A DNA stretch of 64,000 nucleotides from Saprospiraceae bacterium (GTDB taxonomy: Bacteria > Bacteroidota > Bacteroidia > Chitinophagales > Saprospiraceae), in NCBI GenBank assembly GCA_016787575.1, contig JAEUUO010000028.1, forward strand, positions 62,001-126,000, given 5' to 3'. How positions within the stretch are numbered: position 1 is the first letter of the stretch; each line of letters begins with the position of its first letter. Shown here piece by piece: positions 1 through 9,247 of this stretch. Below the pieces are notes generated by a model. That model did not search any database and was not told the DNA's origin. It was given only the letters and a program-made list of their open reading frames with translations. The position numbers were made by a program, and so were the translations under genes.

Positions 1-1214
1 CTGAATACAGTGTTCGATGGACAGGTCCGGGTACTATCCAAAATGGAAATACCTATACTCCAACTGTTGATGCAATAGGAACCTATCGTTTAATTATTAC
101 AAACAATGACAACGGTTGCGTCGATTCCTTTGCAATCAATGTGGCGGCTGATTTAAGAAAGCCGGTTCCAAATATTCAGCAAATTGGACAATTGACTTGT
201 ACCGTCAAACAAGTTCAGCTTGATGCAGGTGCTTCAACCGGGCAGGCTGGTTCAATTGGAGGCTATGTATGGTCAACTCCAAATGGAAGTATTGTTTCAG
301 GAGTTGGAACCTCTAGAATTACAGTTGACAAACCGGGAACTTATAGAGTTCAGGTAAAAGACCAGGCTAATGGTTGTACTGAATTTACAGATATAGAAGT
401 TTTAGAAATAGGCAATCCGTTTGCTGGAATAAATTTGGCTGCTATCAATCCACTTTGTTTTGGAGAACGCAATGGAACGGTAAATGTTACTGGTGTAATT
501 GCAAACGGACCAGCAAATGGATTGGAGTATTCATTTAATGGTGGTCAATTTTCGAGCTCAAAAACATTTGGAAATTTATCTCAGGGAACTTATCGATTAA
601 AAGTTCGCGATGTTAATGGTTGTGAGCATGATACTACCGTAACATTAATCGAACCAGGAAAATTGGGAATTGATGTTGATAAAGTTATCATTGTTGACCA
701 AGATCAAACAGTTCATTTAGATACCATGTTGAATCGGATTACTGGTGGAACTTCTGCGTACAGAGATACCGTGTGGTGGAATTTAAATCAAAATGTTGAC
801 TGGGAATCAAAATTGCGTTATCAGGCAGATACTACCAGAGATTTCTTAATTACATTAATTGATGGTGCTGGTTGTAAAATTGAAGACCGGGTACGTGTTG
901 TGGTTCGTATCATTAAAGATGTATGGTGGCCAACAGCATTTACACCTAATGGAGATAATATCAATGATCTTTGGAACCTTAAAGGAAAACGAGTCAGAAA
1001 TATTAAATCATTAAATATTTACGATCGTTGGGGTGAATTGGTATATGCAGCTAAAAACATTAAAGATGGTAATCTGGATGCCGGAGTAGGCTGGGGTGGT
1101 AACTTTAAAGGTGAAAGAGCTTTGCCTGGAGTTTATGTATTCTATGCTGAAGTTGAATATGTTGGTTCTGAAGGATCCGATATATACAAAGGTGAATTCA
1201 CATTGCTTAGATAA
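1..1214 (+). CDS. Gliding-motility/T9SS-type surface protein, C-terminal part (5' end outside window)
   Basis: The reading frame is open from base 3, so this is the 3' end of a longer gene that begins upstream; the ATG at 141 is internal. The visible part holds immunoglobulin/PKD-like segments, then a SprB-type repeat (about 463-660, containing NPLCFGERNGTV and DVNGCEHDTTV), and ends with a CHU_C / gliding-motility C-terminal domain (AFTPNGDNINDLW, IYDRWGELVY, LPGVYVFYAEV). That domain is a type IX secretion signal in Bacteroidota, so the protein is probably a very large secreted or surface-bound adhesin. The ligand cannot be read from this fragment. A bidirectional terminator follows directly. 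Confidence 0.88.
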   Translation, partial: EYSVRWTGPGTIQNGNTYTPTVDAIGTYRLIITNNDNGCVDSFAINVAADLRKPVPNIQQIGQLTCTVKQVQLDAGASTGQAGSIGGYVWSTPNGSIVSGVGTSRITVDKPGTYRVQVKDQANGCTEFTDIEVLEIGNPFAGINLAAINPLCFGERNGTVNVTGVIANGPANGLEYSFNGGQFSSSKTFGNLSQGTYRLKVRDVNGCEHDTTVTLIEPGKLGIDVDKVIIVDQDQTVHLDTMLNRITGGTSAYRDTVWWNLNQNVDWESKLRYQADTTRDFLITLIDGAGCKIEDRVRVVVRIIKDVWWPTAFTPNGDNINDLWNLKGKRVRNIKSLNIYDRWGELVYAAKNIKDGNLDAGVGWGGNFKGERALPGVYVFYAEVEYVGSEGSDIYKGEFTLLR

Positions 1215-1253
1215 TGAATACATCGCTGAAACTTAAGTTTTAGCTTAAAAAAT

Positions 1254-1287
1254 AAAAAAGGCCATGCTGTTAAAGGTGGCCTTTTTT
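1254..1287. terminator. Bidirectional intrinsic terminator
   Basis: Inverted repeat AAAAAGGCCA / TGGCCTTTTT with a 12-base loop. An A-run precedes the stem and a T-run follows it, so it can end transcription from both the surface-protein gene (plus) and cmk (minus), which converge here. Confidence 0.8.
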
Positions 1288-1315
1288 ATTTTTATAAATG
1301 TTAAGGCAGGGATTA

Positions 1316-1978
1316 TCAGTTGTTTGTTTTGGATTTAATAATATTAAGTGCAACCTGTTTTTGTTGTTCTCGATTCAGCAAGGTATTGTCTATTAAAAAT
1401 GCATCTGCTGTTTGAGTCAATGGACTGTCTGATCGGGTCGAATCAATTTGGTCTCGTTTTAATAAATTTGACTTTATTTGTTCAAGACTTTGTTGAATTC
1501 CACGTTGTTGCAATTCTAAAAAGCGTCTCTTAGCTCTGGTATCTATAGCTGCGGTGATAAATAATTTTACATCTGCATTTGGAAAAACTACACTTCCAAT
1601 ATCCCTACCATCCATAATTATAGATTTGCCTTCGGCGATTTTTCGTTGGAAGTCCACAAGCGCAGTTCGTATTTTGGACACAGCTGATACTTCACTTACC
1701 AAGTCAGAAACACTTGGTTGTCGAATTTCATCTGAAACATCCTTATTATTTAATAAAATAATTGGTTTGTGTCCAGGTATAAAATCAATTTGAATTTGAT
1801 CTAAAGGAAGTTCTTCAATTGTAAGAATAGGATTTTTTTCTCTTTGTTCCAAATAATACAATGTGATGGCACGATACATTGCGCCAGAGTCAATGTAAAC
1901 AATTCCTAATTCCTTAGCCAAATCTTTGGCTAAAGTACTTTTACCACAAGCGGAATATCCATCTACTGCAATTATCAT
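1316..1978 (-). CDS. cmk: Cytidylate kinase (CMP/dCMP kinase)
   Basis: Phosphorylates CMP and dCMP to the diphosphates in pyrimidine nucleotide metabolism. The 220-residue product has the normal length of bacterial Cmk. Visible features are the P-loop GYSACGKST (residues 7-15), the nucleotide-binding SGAMYRA motif near residue 32, and the DGRDIGSVVFP block in the second half; the R-rich lid segment AKRRFLELQQRG follows. Start is the ATG at 1976-1978. The gene lies only 22 bases after a strong minus-strand terminator, leaving almost no room for its own promoter; a near-match TTACTTTG sits inside the T-run. Family assignment is secure. Confidence 0.95.
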   Translation of the reverse strand: MIIAVDGYSACGKSTLAKDLAKELGIVYIDSGAMYRAITLYYLEQREKNPILTIEELPLDQIQIDFIPGHKPIILLNNKDVSDEIRQPSVSDLVSEVSAVSKIRTALVDFQRKIAEGKSIIMDGRDIGSVVFPNADVKLFITAAIDTRAKRRFLELQQRGIQQSLEQIKSNLLKRDQIDSTRSDSPLTQTADAFLIDNTLLNREQQKQVALNIIKSKTNN

Positions 1979-1995
1979 TGGTTAGAGTCCAAAGT

Positions 1996-2027
1996 AAAAA
2001 AAAATCCTGTCTTTCGAACAGGATTTT
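1996..2027 (-). terminator. Intrinsic terminator after the DUF2795 gene
   Basis: Stem AAAATCCTGT / ACAGGATTTT (10 bp, 7-base loop) followed on the minus strand by a run of T. It lies 5 bases after the stop codon of the DUF2795 gene and just before cmk. Confidence 0.8.
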
Positions 2028-2032
2028 GGTTT

Positions 2033-2254
2033 TTAATATTCTTCTTCATTAAAGAGGAAGTCGTCTTTCCGGGGATAATCCGGCCAGATATCTTCCATGC
2101 TTTCATAGATTTCTTCATCGTCTTCCAGTTCCTGAAGATTTTCTAATACTTCAATTGGAGCACCTGAACGTATGGCAAAATCTATCAGCTCATCCCGTGA
2201 TGCAGGCCATGGTGCTTCTTCCAAATGATGAGCTAATTCTAACGTCCAATACAT
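2033..2254 (-). CDS. DUF2795 domain protein
   Basis: A 73-residue acidic protein of the DUF2795 family, which I recognise from its start MYWTLELAHHLEEAPWPAS and its end (YESMEDIWPDYP, then phenylalanine and glutamate residues). The family is near-universal and very conserved in Bacteroidota but its function is not established. It starts at the ATG at 2252-2254 and is cut off from cmk by its own terminator. No membrane segment or signal peptide is present, so it should be cytosolic. The many aspartates and glutamates suggest a protein-binding role, which is inference only. Confidence 0.85.
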   Translation of the reverse strand: MYWTLELAHHLEEAPWPASRDELIDFAIRSGAPIEVLENLQELEDDEEIYESMEDIWPDYPRKDDFLFNEEEY

Positions 2255-2326
2255 AGCTTGATTTTTATTAAGTAATTGATTTTAAATTAATTCATATATA
2301 ATGTAAAATTTCCTTTAAATCTTAAT

Positions 2327-3391
2327 TTAAAGGATCAACATGCTGTCACCATAACTATAGAACCGATATTTTTCTTTCATGGCCATTTCATAAGCTTCGT
2401 TTAATAATTCATGACCTGTAAATGCCGAAACCATGATTAATAAACTGGACTTTGGCAAATGGAAATTGGTTATCAATCTATTGGCAATTCTGAAATCATA
2501 GGGTGGATAAATAAATAAATTTGTCCATCCTTCAGCTGGTTTTAGGTATTTAGAAGCTGATACAGAAGATTCCAATGCACGCATGGTAGTAGTACCAATA
2601 GCAAAAATGTTTTTACCCAGATCTTTGGTTTCGTTTACCAATTTGGCAGTTGATTCATCAATCCGATAATATTCTGCCTCCATTTTATGTTTAGACAAAT
2701 CCTCAACGTCTATGGTGCGAAAGGTTCCCAAGCCAACATGCAAAGTCACTTCACCAAAATTTACGCCTTTAATTTCTAACATTTTATAAAGCTCCCGACT
2801 CATATGAAGTCCGGCAGTAGGAGCAGCAACAGCGCCTACTTCTTTTGCATAAATAGTTTGATAGCGCTCTTCATCAGCAGATTCAAGATTTCTGGTGATG
2901 TATTTTGGAAGCGGGGTTTGGCCAAGAATTTTTAAAGCATTTTGGAAGGCCTGACTGTCACCGTCAAACAAAAATCGGATGGTACGGCCACGGGAAGTGG
3001 TGTTGTCAACAACTTCGGCAACTAAGATTTCTTTGCCATTCTTGTCATAGAAATACAATTTATTTCCAACCCTTATTTTGCGCGCCGGATCCACCAAAAC
3101 ATCCCATAAACGAACTTCCTTATTCAATTCCCGTAAAAGAAAAACCTCGATTTTAGCACCGGTCTTTTCCTTTCGTCCATACATACGGGCAGGAAACACT
3201 TTGGTGTTGTTTATGATTATGGCATCTTTATCCTGGACATAGTCTAAAAGATCCTTAAACATCTTGTGTTCTATTTTACCGGTATCCCGATGAATTACCA
3301 TCATCCTGGAATCCGAACGCTCTTCAACAGGATATTGAGCAATTAGATTTTTAGGGAGGTTAAATGTAAACTGCGATAATTTTGTACGCAT
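2327..3391 (-). CDS. queA: S-adenosylmethionine:tRNA ribosyltransferase-isomerase
   Basis: Transfers the ribosyl part of SAM to 7-aminomethyl-7-deazaguanine in tRNA, giving epoxyqueuosine at wobble position 34 of the GUN anticodons. The 354-residue length is normal. Diagnostic stretches are the N-terminal [20 protein letters not shown], the central [14 protein letters not shown] and [13 protein letters not shown], and C-terminal [22 protein letters not shown] start at 3389-3391, 20 bases after a well-formed Bacteroidota promoter (TTG-N21-TATTTTTG). It appears to be transcribed alone. Confidence 0.96.
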   Translation of the reverse strand: MRTKLSQFTFNLPKNLIAQYPVEERSDSRMMVIHRDTGKIEHKMFKDLLDYVQDKDAIIINNTKVFPARMYGRKEKTGAKIEVFLLRELNKEVRLWDVLVDPARKIRVGNKLYFYDKNGKEILVAEVVDNTTSRGRTIRFLFDGDSQAFQNALKILGQTPLPKYITRNLESADEERYQTIYAKEVGAVAAPTAGLHMSRELYKMLEIKGVNFGEVTLHVGLGTFRTIDVEDLSKHKMEAEYYRIDESTAKLVNETKDLGKNIFAIGTTTMRALESSVSASKYLKPAEGWTNLFIYPPYDFRIANRLITNFHLPKSSLLIMVSAFTGHELLNEAYEMAMKEKYRFYSYGDSMLIL

Positions 3392-3411
3392 TTGTGTTTT
3401 TTAATTTCCGG

Positions 3412-3443
3412 CAAAAATAGCTCATCAGACATAGTAAAATCAA
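3412..3443 (-). promoter_or_regulatory. Bacteroidota-type promoter for queA
   Basis: On the minus strand, TTG (3443-3441), a 21-base spacer, then TATTTTTG (3419-3412), matching the TTTG-N19-21-TAnnTTTG consensus of the Bacteroidota primary sigma factor. The queA ATG lies 20 bases after the -7 element. Confidence 0.6.
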
Positions 3444-3547
3444 GTCTTTTGACAAATATTCAATGAATTTTAAAGAGGAATGTTGTTTAATGGTAGTTCT
3501 TTTTTCAGATTTAGTCGAAAATTGGGATTAAATAAAGCTCCGGATGC

Positions 3548-3555
3548 TAATTTTG
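3548..3555 (+). promoter_or_regulatory. Possible -7 element for the ABC permease gene
   Basis: TAATTTTG, matching TAnnTTTG, 16 bases before the TTG start. A TTG lies 23 bases upstream, slightly further than the usual -33 spacing. Confidence 0.4.
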
Positions 3556-3571
3556 AAGCAAAGAAAGGGAT

Positions 3572-4822
3572 TTGATTTTTGTAAAAATCGTTTTAGATAG
3601 TTTTCAACAAGCCGTTCAACAGCTGACCAGCAATAAATTGCGAAGTTTTTTGACATTGTTGGGAATTACGATCGGTATATTTTGTGTTATTGCCGTCCTT
3701 TCTTCAGTGGATTCTCTTGAAGAGAACATCGTTCAAAGTTTCGAAAAATTTGGAAATGATGTAATTTATGTGGATAAATGGCCCTGGGAGGAAGATCCAG
3801 GTCAAAATTTCTATAAATACATGGCAAGGCCAAATGCAGATTTAAATGATTTGAAGCAAATACAAAACAAATCAAAACTGTTTCAGTCAGCTTCATTGGC
3901 GGTTTTTTTACCTGGCCGGACTACCAAATTTATGGATGTTGTAGTAGAGGGCGCGTATCTGGCCGGAATAACGGAAGATTATAATAAAATCATTAAATTG
4001 GATTTTGAAGATGGGAATTATTTTTCAGCACGTGATTTTCAGGTAGGCAGCAATCAAGCAATTCTGGGTAATAAATTGGCTGTTTCCTTATTCCCAAAGG
4101 AAAATGGAATTGGAAAAGAGATTAAAATTGGCGGCCAGAAATTTCAAGTAGTAGGAATTTTAAAGACTGAAGGAAAATCTATTATTTCTATAATGCCTAA
4201 CGATGAAGCAATATTTATTCCTTACAATACAGCACGTAAACTTGTTTCGATTAATTCTAGTTCAAACTGGGGAACCTTATTAAGCGTAAAAGCAAATAAG
4301 GGAGTTGACCTTGATGAATTGAAATATGAAGTTTCAAGTATCATACGACCGGGTAGGGGCTTAAAGCCAAGAGAAAAAGATAACTTCTCAATTAATAGGA
4401 TTACTATGCTTACAAATCTTGTTGATAAAGTCTTTGGCGTGATCAATTTTGCTGGCTTTATCATCGGTTTATTTTCCATGCTTGTTGGAGCTTTTGGAGT
4501 AGCCAACATTATGTTTGTATCTGTAAAAGAACGAACCAATTTAATAGGTATTAAAATGGCAATTGGAGCAAAGCGTTACTTTATATTGTTAGAATATTTG
4601 ATTGAAGCAATAATTCTTTGCATCATTGGCGGACTTTTCGGATTGTTTATAGTGTGGGGAGCATTATTCATCATATCGAAATTGCTGGAGTTTCCGATTT
4701 ACATGTCCATACAAAACATAGCACTTGGAATTAGTCTTTCCATAATCATTGGCATAGTAGCCGGTATAATACCCGCGATCATTGCTTCCAGAATGGATCC
4801 TGTTGAAGCAATTCGGAAATGA
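3572..4822 (+). CDS. MacB/FtsX-type ABC transporter permease
   Basis: A 416-residue permease with the MacB layout: an N-terminal membrane helix in a segment reading LRSFLTLLGITIGIFCVIAV, a periplasmic MacB_PCD domain of about 240 residues, then three helices of the FtsX domain from about residue 280. The ending ASRMDPVEAIRK is the classic family C-terminus. Such proteins work with a LolD/MacB ATPase to move lipoproteins, peptides or other substrates across the envelope. No ATPase gene is next to it; a LolD-like ATPase lies 33 kb away in this window. The start is TTG (3572); no ATG lies before the first helix. The substrate is unknown. Confidence 0.88.
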   Translation: MIFVKIVLDSFQQAVQQLTSNKLRSFLTLLGITIGIFCVIAVLSSVDSLEENIVQSFEKFGNDVIYVDKWPWEEDPGQNFYKYMARPNADLNDLKQIQNKSKLFQSASLAVFLPGRTTKFMDVVVEGAYLAGITEDYNKIIKLDFEDGNYFSARDFQVGSNQAILGNKLAVSLFPKENGIGKEIKIGGQKFQVVGILKTEGKSIISIMPNDEAIFIPYNTARKLVSINSSSNWGTLLSVKANKGVDLDELKYEVSSIIRPGRGLKPREKDNFSINRITMLTNLVDKVFGVINFAGFIIGLFSMLVGAFGVANIMFVSVKERTNLIGIKMAIGAKRYFILLEYLIEAIILCIIGGLFGLFIVWGALFIISKLLEFPIYMSIQNIALGISLSIIIGIVAGIIPAIIASRMDPVEAIRK

Positions 4823-4830
4823 ACAATTCA

Positions 4831-4921
4831 ATGCTGCAATCTTGCAATCCTGAGGTGCTATAAAACTAAAATGCTCTAATTCTACCATGTTGCAATGTTA
4901 AAATACTGCATTGCTAAAATG
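4831..4921. repeat. Degenerate intergenic repeat based on TGCAAT-like units
   Basis: The 237-base gap between the permease gene and rplT has no credible gene. Its first part repeats related words: ATGCTGCAAT (4831), TTGCAAT (4842), ATGCTCTAAT (4871). A period-16 direct repeat follows, TGCAATGTTAAAAT (4891-4904) and TGCATTGCTAAAAT (4907-4920), identical at 12 of 14 positions. The function is unknown. Confidence 0.5.
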
Positions 4922-5059
4922 TTTCAGAGCTGTAAGATTGATGCTTGGATTTTATTCAATCAAAATGCCATGAATACATTTACAATTGCAACGCAATTAA
5001 AGCAATCATTGAATAATGAAAGAAAGATTAATAAACAGATTATTAAGAAATGTCGGACC

Positions 5060-5407
5060 TTATTTTTTTACGCTCTCAACCAATGCTTGAAATGCGTTTG
5101 CATTGTTTAAAGCTAAATCTGCAAGTACTTTGCGATTGAGGTCAACGTTTTTAGTAGCCAATAAATGGATAAATTTAGAATAACTGAGTCCCAAAGGTCT
5201 TACTGCAGCATTGATACGTGCAATCCAAAGTCTTCTAAATGCTCTTTTCTTTTCTCTGCGGTGTTTGAACGCATATTTCATAGCGCGTTCAACAGCGTTT
5301 TTGGCAACGGTATATACCTTAGAGCGACCGCCAAAGTAACCGCGGGCGGCTTTCATGATTTTTTTTCTTCTTCTGCGGGATGCTACTGCATTTACTGAAC
5401 GTGGCAT
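5060..5407 (-). CDS. rplT: 50S ribosomal protein L20
   Basis: Binds 23S rRNA early in large-subunit assembly. The 115-residue product starts with [19 protein letters not shown] and has the normal L20 length, with the conserved block [18 protein letters not shown] in the middle. It is the last gene of infC-rpmI-rplT, the usual bacterial order, 63 bases after rpmI. In many bacteria L20 represses this operon at the mRNA level; I see no clear leader structure here that would prove that. ATG start at 5405-5407. Confidence 0.97.
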   Translation of the reverse strand: MPRSVNAVASRRRRKKIMKAARGYFGGRSKVYTVAKNAVERAMKYAFKHRREKKRAFRRLWIARINAAVRPLGLSYSKFIHLLATKNVDLNRKVLADLALNNANAFQALVESVKK

Positions 5408-5470
5408 ATCTGATTGTTTTTCAAGGGATCAATTTACATTGATGCTTAACCTTGCTTGTTATTAATTAAA

Positions 5471-5668
5471 TTAAAATATTCCTAACAATTGTTTCATGCG
5501 TTTTTCTTCACTCTTATGGACAACAACTGAATTTACCAAATGTCTTTTGGCTTTCTTTGTCTTGTGTCTCATAAAATGCGAAGTTTTAGCCTGGTAACGC
5601 TTTACTTTTCCTTTACCGGTCAATTTCATCCTTTTTTTTGCTCCTGAATGCGTTTTTACCTTAGGCAT
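5471..5668 (-). CDS. rpmI: 50S ribosomal protein L35
   Basis: Small, very basic ribosomal protein of 65 residues, the family norm, starting MPKVKTHSGAKKRMKLTGKG. It lies between infC and rplT as in most bacteria. ATG start at 5666-5668. The 133-base gap before it holds a minus-strand TAnnTTTG element, so rpmI-rplT may have their own promoter besides read-through from infC. Confidence 0.96.
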   Translation of the reverse strand: MPKVKTHSGAKKRMKLTGKGKVKRYQAKTSHFMRHKTKKAKRHLVNSVVVHKSEEKRMKQLLGIF

Positions 5669-5699
5669 ATAATAATTTTAGGTATTTAAATTTGGATGG

Positions 5700-5707
5700 C
5701 AAAAATA
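5700..5707 (-). promoter_or_regulatory. Possible internal -7 element for rpmI-rplT
   Basis: TATTTTTG on the minus strand, 31 bases before the rpmI start, inside the infC-rpmI gap. No clear -33 TTTG is seen at the usual spacing. Confidence 0.4.
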
Positions 5708-5801
5708 AGAAAATTAATCGAATTTGAATGGAAAATCGATTGACATTTGCTAAAAATCCTTGTTTTTTGTTAAATTTTGTGAACGCTCAGCAGTGATTTG
5801 C

Positions 5802-6389
5802 TTAATTGGACTTTTTCTTTGGGGAAATAATAACGTGCATCCGTTTGCCTTCTAAGCGTGGAAGCTCTTCTGCAACCCCATAGGGCTCAAGTTCTTTAAT
5901 AAAACGAAGTAAAACCAATTCACCTCGGTCTTTAAATACAATGGCTCGCCCCCTGAATTGAACATAAGCCTTAACTTTGGCTCCTTCCTCCAGGAATTTT
6001 ACTGCATGCTTCATTTTAAATTCGTAGTCATGATCGTCAGTATGCGGACCAAAACGAATTTCTTTAACTACAGTCTTGGCAGTCTTGGCTTTAAGTTCTT
6101 TTTCTTTTTTGCGCTTGAGATATAAGAATTTTTGAAAATCGATGATTTTACAAACAGGTGGGTCTGCTTTCGCAGTGATTTCTACCAGGTCCATTCCCAA
6201 ATCAAATGCCCATTTAAGAGCTTGATCTGTATAATAAACACCGGCTTCAATTGGTTTACCAGCAACTGTACTGATTTCTTCAAAATTTTCGCCAACTAGT
6301 CGAATTTGGCTATTTCGGATGGCATCGTTAATGCGGAATTGTTCTTTTAGTTCGTCGAATTTATTGACAGGACCTCTTCTTAGATTCAA
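5802..6389 (-). CDS. infC: Translation initiation factor IF-3
   Basis: Binds the 30S subunit, blocks premature joining of 50S and checks the start codon. The 195-residue protein has the N-domain starting near FRINDAIRNSQIRLVG, a lysine-rich linker (LKRKKEKELKAKTAKTV) and the C-domain with KEIRFGPHTDDHDYEFK and RGRAIVFKDRGELVL. The start is TTG (6387-6389); no ATG or GTG lies upstream in frame before a stop. A non-AUG start is typical of infC and is the basis of IF-3 self-control in E. coli (AUU), so it is probably functional here too. It lies 57 bases downstream of clpC instead of thrS. Confidence 0.95.
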   Translation of the reverse strand: MNLRRGPVNKFDELKEQFRINDAIRNSQIRLVGENFEEISTVAGKPIEAGVYYTDQALKWAFDLGMDLVEITAKADPPVCKIIDFQKFLYLKRKKEKELKAKTAKTVVKEIRFGPHTDDHDYEFKMKHAVKFLEEGAKVKAYVQFRGRAIVFKDRGELVLLRFIKELEPYGVAEELPRLEGKRMHVIISPKKKSN

Positions 6390-6446
6390 ATGACAGGGTT
6401 TAGTTAAAGTAACAAAGATATAAAATCATATATAAAAATAAAATCA

Positions 6447-8990
6447 TTAAGATTTCTTCAAAGAACTGGTTTTAGAAGCCAATTGTATGTAGATCAAATC
6501 TTTTTCTTTATCTAACAAGGCCTTCAATTTTGATCCCTGCTCTGGATTTTCACTAAGTAAAAATTCAGCCAAAGCATCTTCAAGATATTTCTGTACTGCA
6601 CGGTGCAATGGCCGTGCTCCAAATTGGGGATCAAATCCTTTATCTGCTAGAAAATCAATTGCCTCATCAGAGAGCGTTAAATGGAAACCTAATTGTTCAA
6701 TTCTATTCAAAAGTTTCTTTAACACTACATGAATGATTTGGTGCATTTCAGGTTTTTCGAGACTGTTGAATATCAATACATCATCGATCCGATTTAAAAA
6801 CTCCGGCGAGAAGGTCTTTTTTAAAGCATTTTTTATAACGGATTTGGTATTTTCATCTTGATTTTCTTGCCTTGTTTTTGTAGCAAAACCAACTCCCTGA
6901 CCAAAATCTTTTAATTGGCGCGCCCCAATATTTGAGGTCATTATAAGAATGGTATTTTTAAAATCAATTTTACGACCCAATCCATCTGTTAATAGACCTT
7001 CATCCAATACTTGCAGTAAAATATTGTAGACGTCTGGATGTGCTTTTTCAATTTCATCCAAAAGTATTACGGAATAAGGTTTTCTTCTGATTTTTTCAGT
7101 AAGTTGACCTCCTTCTTCATAACCTACATAGCCTGGAGGGGCCCCAATCAAACGACTTACTGTGAATTTTTCCATGTATTCACTCATGTCAAGCCTTACC
7201 AATGCATCCTCAGAATCAAATAAAAAACGGGCAATTGACTTGGCCAACTCTGTTTTTCCTACACCGGTAGGACCCAGAAAAATAAATGAGCCAATTGGTT
7301 TTTTCGGATCTTTTAATCCAACTCGGTTTCGCTGGATTGCTTTACTGATTTTTGTAATGGCTTCATCCTGACCAACAATGGTTTGCTTGATTTCATCTGC
7401 CATGTTGACAAGCTTTTTGCTTTCAGACAATGCAACTTTCTTAACTGGAATACCAGTCATCATGGCAACGACTTCTGCAATGTCCTCTTCAGTAACCGGA
7501 TAACGTTTTGCTTTGGCATCGGCTTCCCATTCCAGTTTGGATTGGTCCAGTTTTTTCATCAGCCTTGATTCCAAATCTCTCAGATCAGCTGCTTTTTCAT
7601 ATTGTTGGCTTTTTACAGCCGTATTCTTTTGCTCTTTAATCTGATCTATTTGGGTTTCAATGTCCTCAATATGCTTTGGCACGTGAATGTTTTTTAAATG
7701 GACCCTTGCACCAACTTCATCGATAACATCAATGGCTTTGTCTGGTAAAAACCGATCTGTAATATAACGATCACTTAGTTTAACACAACTTATAATAGCT
7801 TCATCGGTGTAACTTACTGAGTGGTAATCTTCATATTTTGATTTAATGTTATTCAGGATTTGAATGGTTTCTTCAGCAGTAGGTGGATCGATCATAACTT
7901 TTTGAAATCTTCGATCCAATGCACCGTCTTTTTCGATGTGTTGTCTGTATTCATCCAATGTTGAAGCACCAATGCATTGCAATTCACCACGAGCTAAAGC
8001 AGGCTTAAAAATATTGGATGCGTCCAAAGAACCTGTAGCACCTCCGGCGCCAATTATGGTATGAATTTCATCAATAAAAAGAATTACATCGCGAGATTTC
8101 TCCAATTCTGTCATAATTGCTTTGATTCGCTCTTCAAACTGGCCACGGTATTTCGTGCCGGCTACTAATGCAGCCAAATCAAGCATAACAATGCGTTTAT
8201 TAAATAAAGTCCTTGAAACTCTTTTCTGAATTATTCGCAGCGCCAAGCCTTCTACAATGGCAGTCTTACCAACCCCTGGTTCGCCAATTAAAATTGGATT
8301 GTTTTTTTTGCGTCGGCTAAGGATTTGTGAAACGCGTTCAATTTCGGTTTCACGACCCACGATTGGATCCAATTTACCTTCTTCAGCAAGCCTTGAAACA
8401 TCCCGCCCATAATTATCAAGCACAGGAGTCATGGATTTATTGCTGGACTTTCGAGAATAGCTGGTCTGGCTGGGTTCGTCTTCATAAGGATCTGATTCTG
8501 AAGGACCACTGTGTGGTAAATCTTCTAATCCTGGATCTTCTAATTTTTGTTCAGCAAGGTATTCTAACTCAGACCTGTAACTCTCATAATCGACGTTAAA
8601 TTGGTCCAGTATCTGAGAAGCCAGATTTTCATGGTGTTTTAATAACGACAAGACCAGATGTTCAGGATAGATTTCTTCTTCCCGATTCACTTTAGCCTCT
8701 AAATAGGTGAATTTCAATACTTTTTCAGCGTGTTTGTTTAGTGGAAGGTTTCCAACTTGAAAGGTAGTTTCATTTCCTTTTTTTACTGGAATTGCTTCCT
8801 CAATCCTGTTTCTTAAATCTTTAAGGTCAACCTTTAAAGATTTCAAAACTTGAACAGCCAAGGTATCTTTTTCCTGGATAAGTCCTAAAAGGATGTGTTC
8901 GGTGCCTATATAATCATGACCCAGTCGGAGAGATTCTTCCCGGCTGTTGGCCAAGACTTTTTTGACATTTTGGGAGAACTTTTTATTCAT
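6447..8990 (-). CDS. clpC: ATP-dependent Clp protease ATP-binding subunit ClpC
   Basis: AAA+ unfoldase of 847 residues that feeds substrates to ClpP or remodels them. Order of parts: double Clp-N repeat (about 1-150), an acidic serine-rich linker (about 155-190), first AAA domain with Walker A GEPGVGKT near residue 238, a UVR-like coiled segment ([16 protein letters not shown]), then the second AAA domain with [13 protein letters not shown] and the D2-small domain ([26 protein letters not shown]). The UVR motif and a short middle domain separate ClpC from ClpB. ATG start at 8988-8990. It heads the minus-strand cluster clpC-infC-rpmI-rplT. Confidence 0.93.
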   Translation of the reverse strand: MNKKFSQNVKKVLANSREESLRLGHDYIGTEHILLGLIQEKDTLAVQVLKSLKVDLKDLRNRIEEAIPVKKGNETTFQVGNLPLNKHAEKVLKFTYLEAKVNREEEIYPEHLVLSLLKHHENLASQILDQFNVDYESYRSELEYLAEQKLEDPGLEDLPHSGPSESDPYEDEPSQTSYSRKSSNKSMTPVLDNYGRDVSRLAEEGKLDPIVGRETEIERVSQILSRRKKNNPILIGEPGVGKTAIVEGLALRIIQKRVSRTLFNKRIVMLDLAALVAGTKYRGQFEERIKAIMTELEKSRDVILFIDEIHTIIGAGGATGSLDASNIFKPALARGELQCIGASTLDEYRQHIEKDGALDRRFQKVMIDPPTAEETIQILNNIKSKYEDYHSVSYTDEAIISCVKLSDRYITDRFLPDKAIDVIDEVGARVHLKNIHVPKHIEDIETQIDQIKEQKNTAVKSQQYEKAADLRDLESRLMKKLDQSKLEWEADAKAKRYPVTEEDIAEVVAMMTGIPVKKVALSESKKLVNMADEIKQTIVGQDEAITKISKAIQRNRVGLKDPKKPIGSFIFLGPTGVGKTELAKSIARFLFDSEDALVRLDMSEYMEKFTVSRLIGAPPGYVGYEEGGQLTEKIRRKPYSVILLDEIEKAHPDVYNILLQVLDEGLLTDGLGRKIDFKNTILIMTSNIGARQLKDFGQGVGFATKTRQENQDENTKSVIKNALKKTFSPEFLNRIDDVLIFNSLEKPEMHQIIHVVLKKLLNRIEQLGFHLTLSDEAIDFLADKGFDPQFGARPLHRAVQKYLEDALAEFLLSENPEQGSKLKALLDKEKDLIYIQLASKTSSLKKS

Positions 8991-9134
8991 TGAATGATCG
9001 AATTATATTGGAATGACAATTTTAAAGCAGTTTTGCTTAATATTTTTGTTCAAATTAATAAATAATTAACCCCATTGCTTGTATTCTATTGCTTTTATTG
9101 CTTTTGATTCTAATAAGCTCGACTGCAATTTTAT

Positions 9135-9142
9135 TACTTTTG
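9135..9142 (+). promoter_or_regulatory. Possible -7 element for the STAS-rnz operon
   Basis: TACTTTTG in the 257-base gap between the divergent clpC and STAS genes, leaving a leader of roughly 100 bases. The rest of the gap is AT-rich and holds three near-copies of ATTGCTT (9074-9105) but no gene. Confidence 0.4.
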
Positions 9143-9247
9143 CATTTCAAAGGTAATAAATTCGGACATTTTTTGTTCATATATTTATTTTTCTGCATGG
9201 ATAAAACTATATATTTTAATATTTTATAATAAAATACCTAGAAATTA

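Noticed and set aside
4895..5110. 71-codon ORF in the repeat gap, reaching into rplT
   Set aside because: Frame lies in the degenerate repeat and overlaps the end of rplT on the other strand.
5408..5470. Possible L20-type leader or riboswitch between rpmI and rplT
   Set aside because: The gap is short and AT-rich and I could not fold a convincing structure by eye.
7038..8599. Several plus-strand ORFs of 60-90 codons inside clpC
   Set aside because: Antisense shadows of a strongly conserved gene; no independent support.
9065..9110. Triple ATTGCTT word before the STAS gene as a tandem repeat
   Set aside because: Copies are short, irregularly spaced and within what AT-rich DNA gives by chance.
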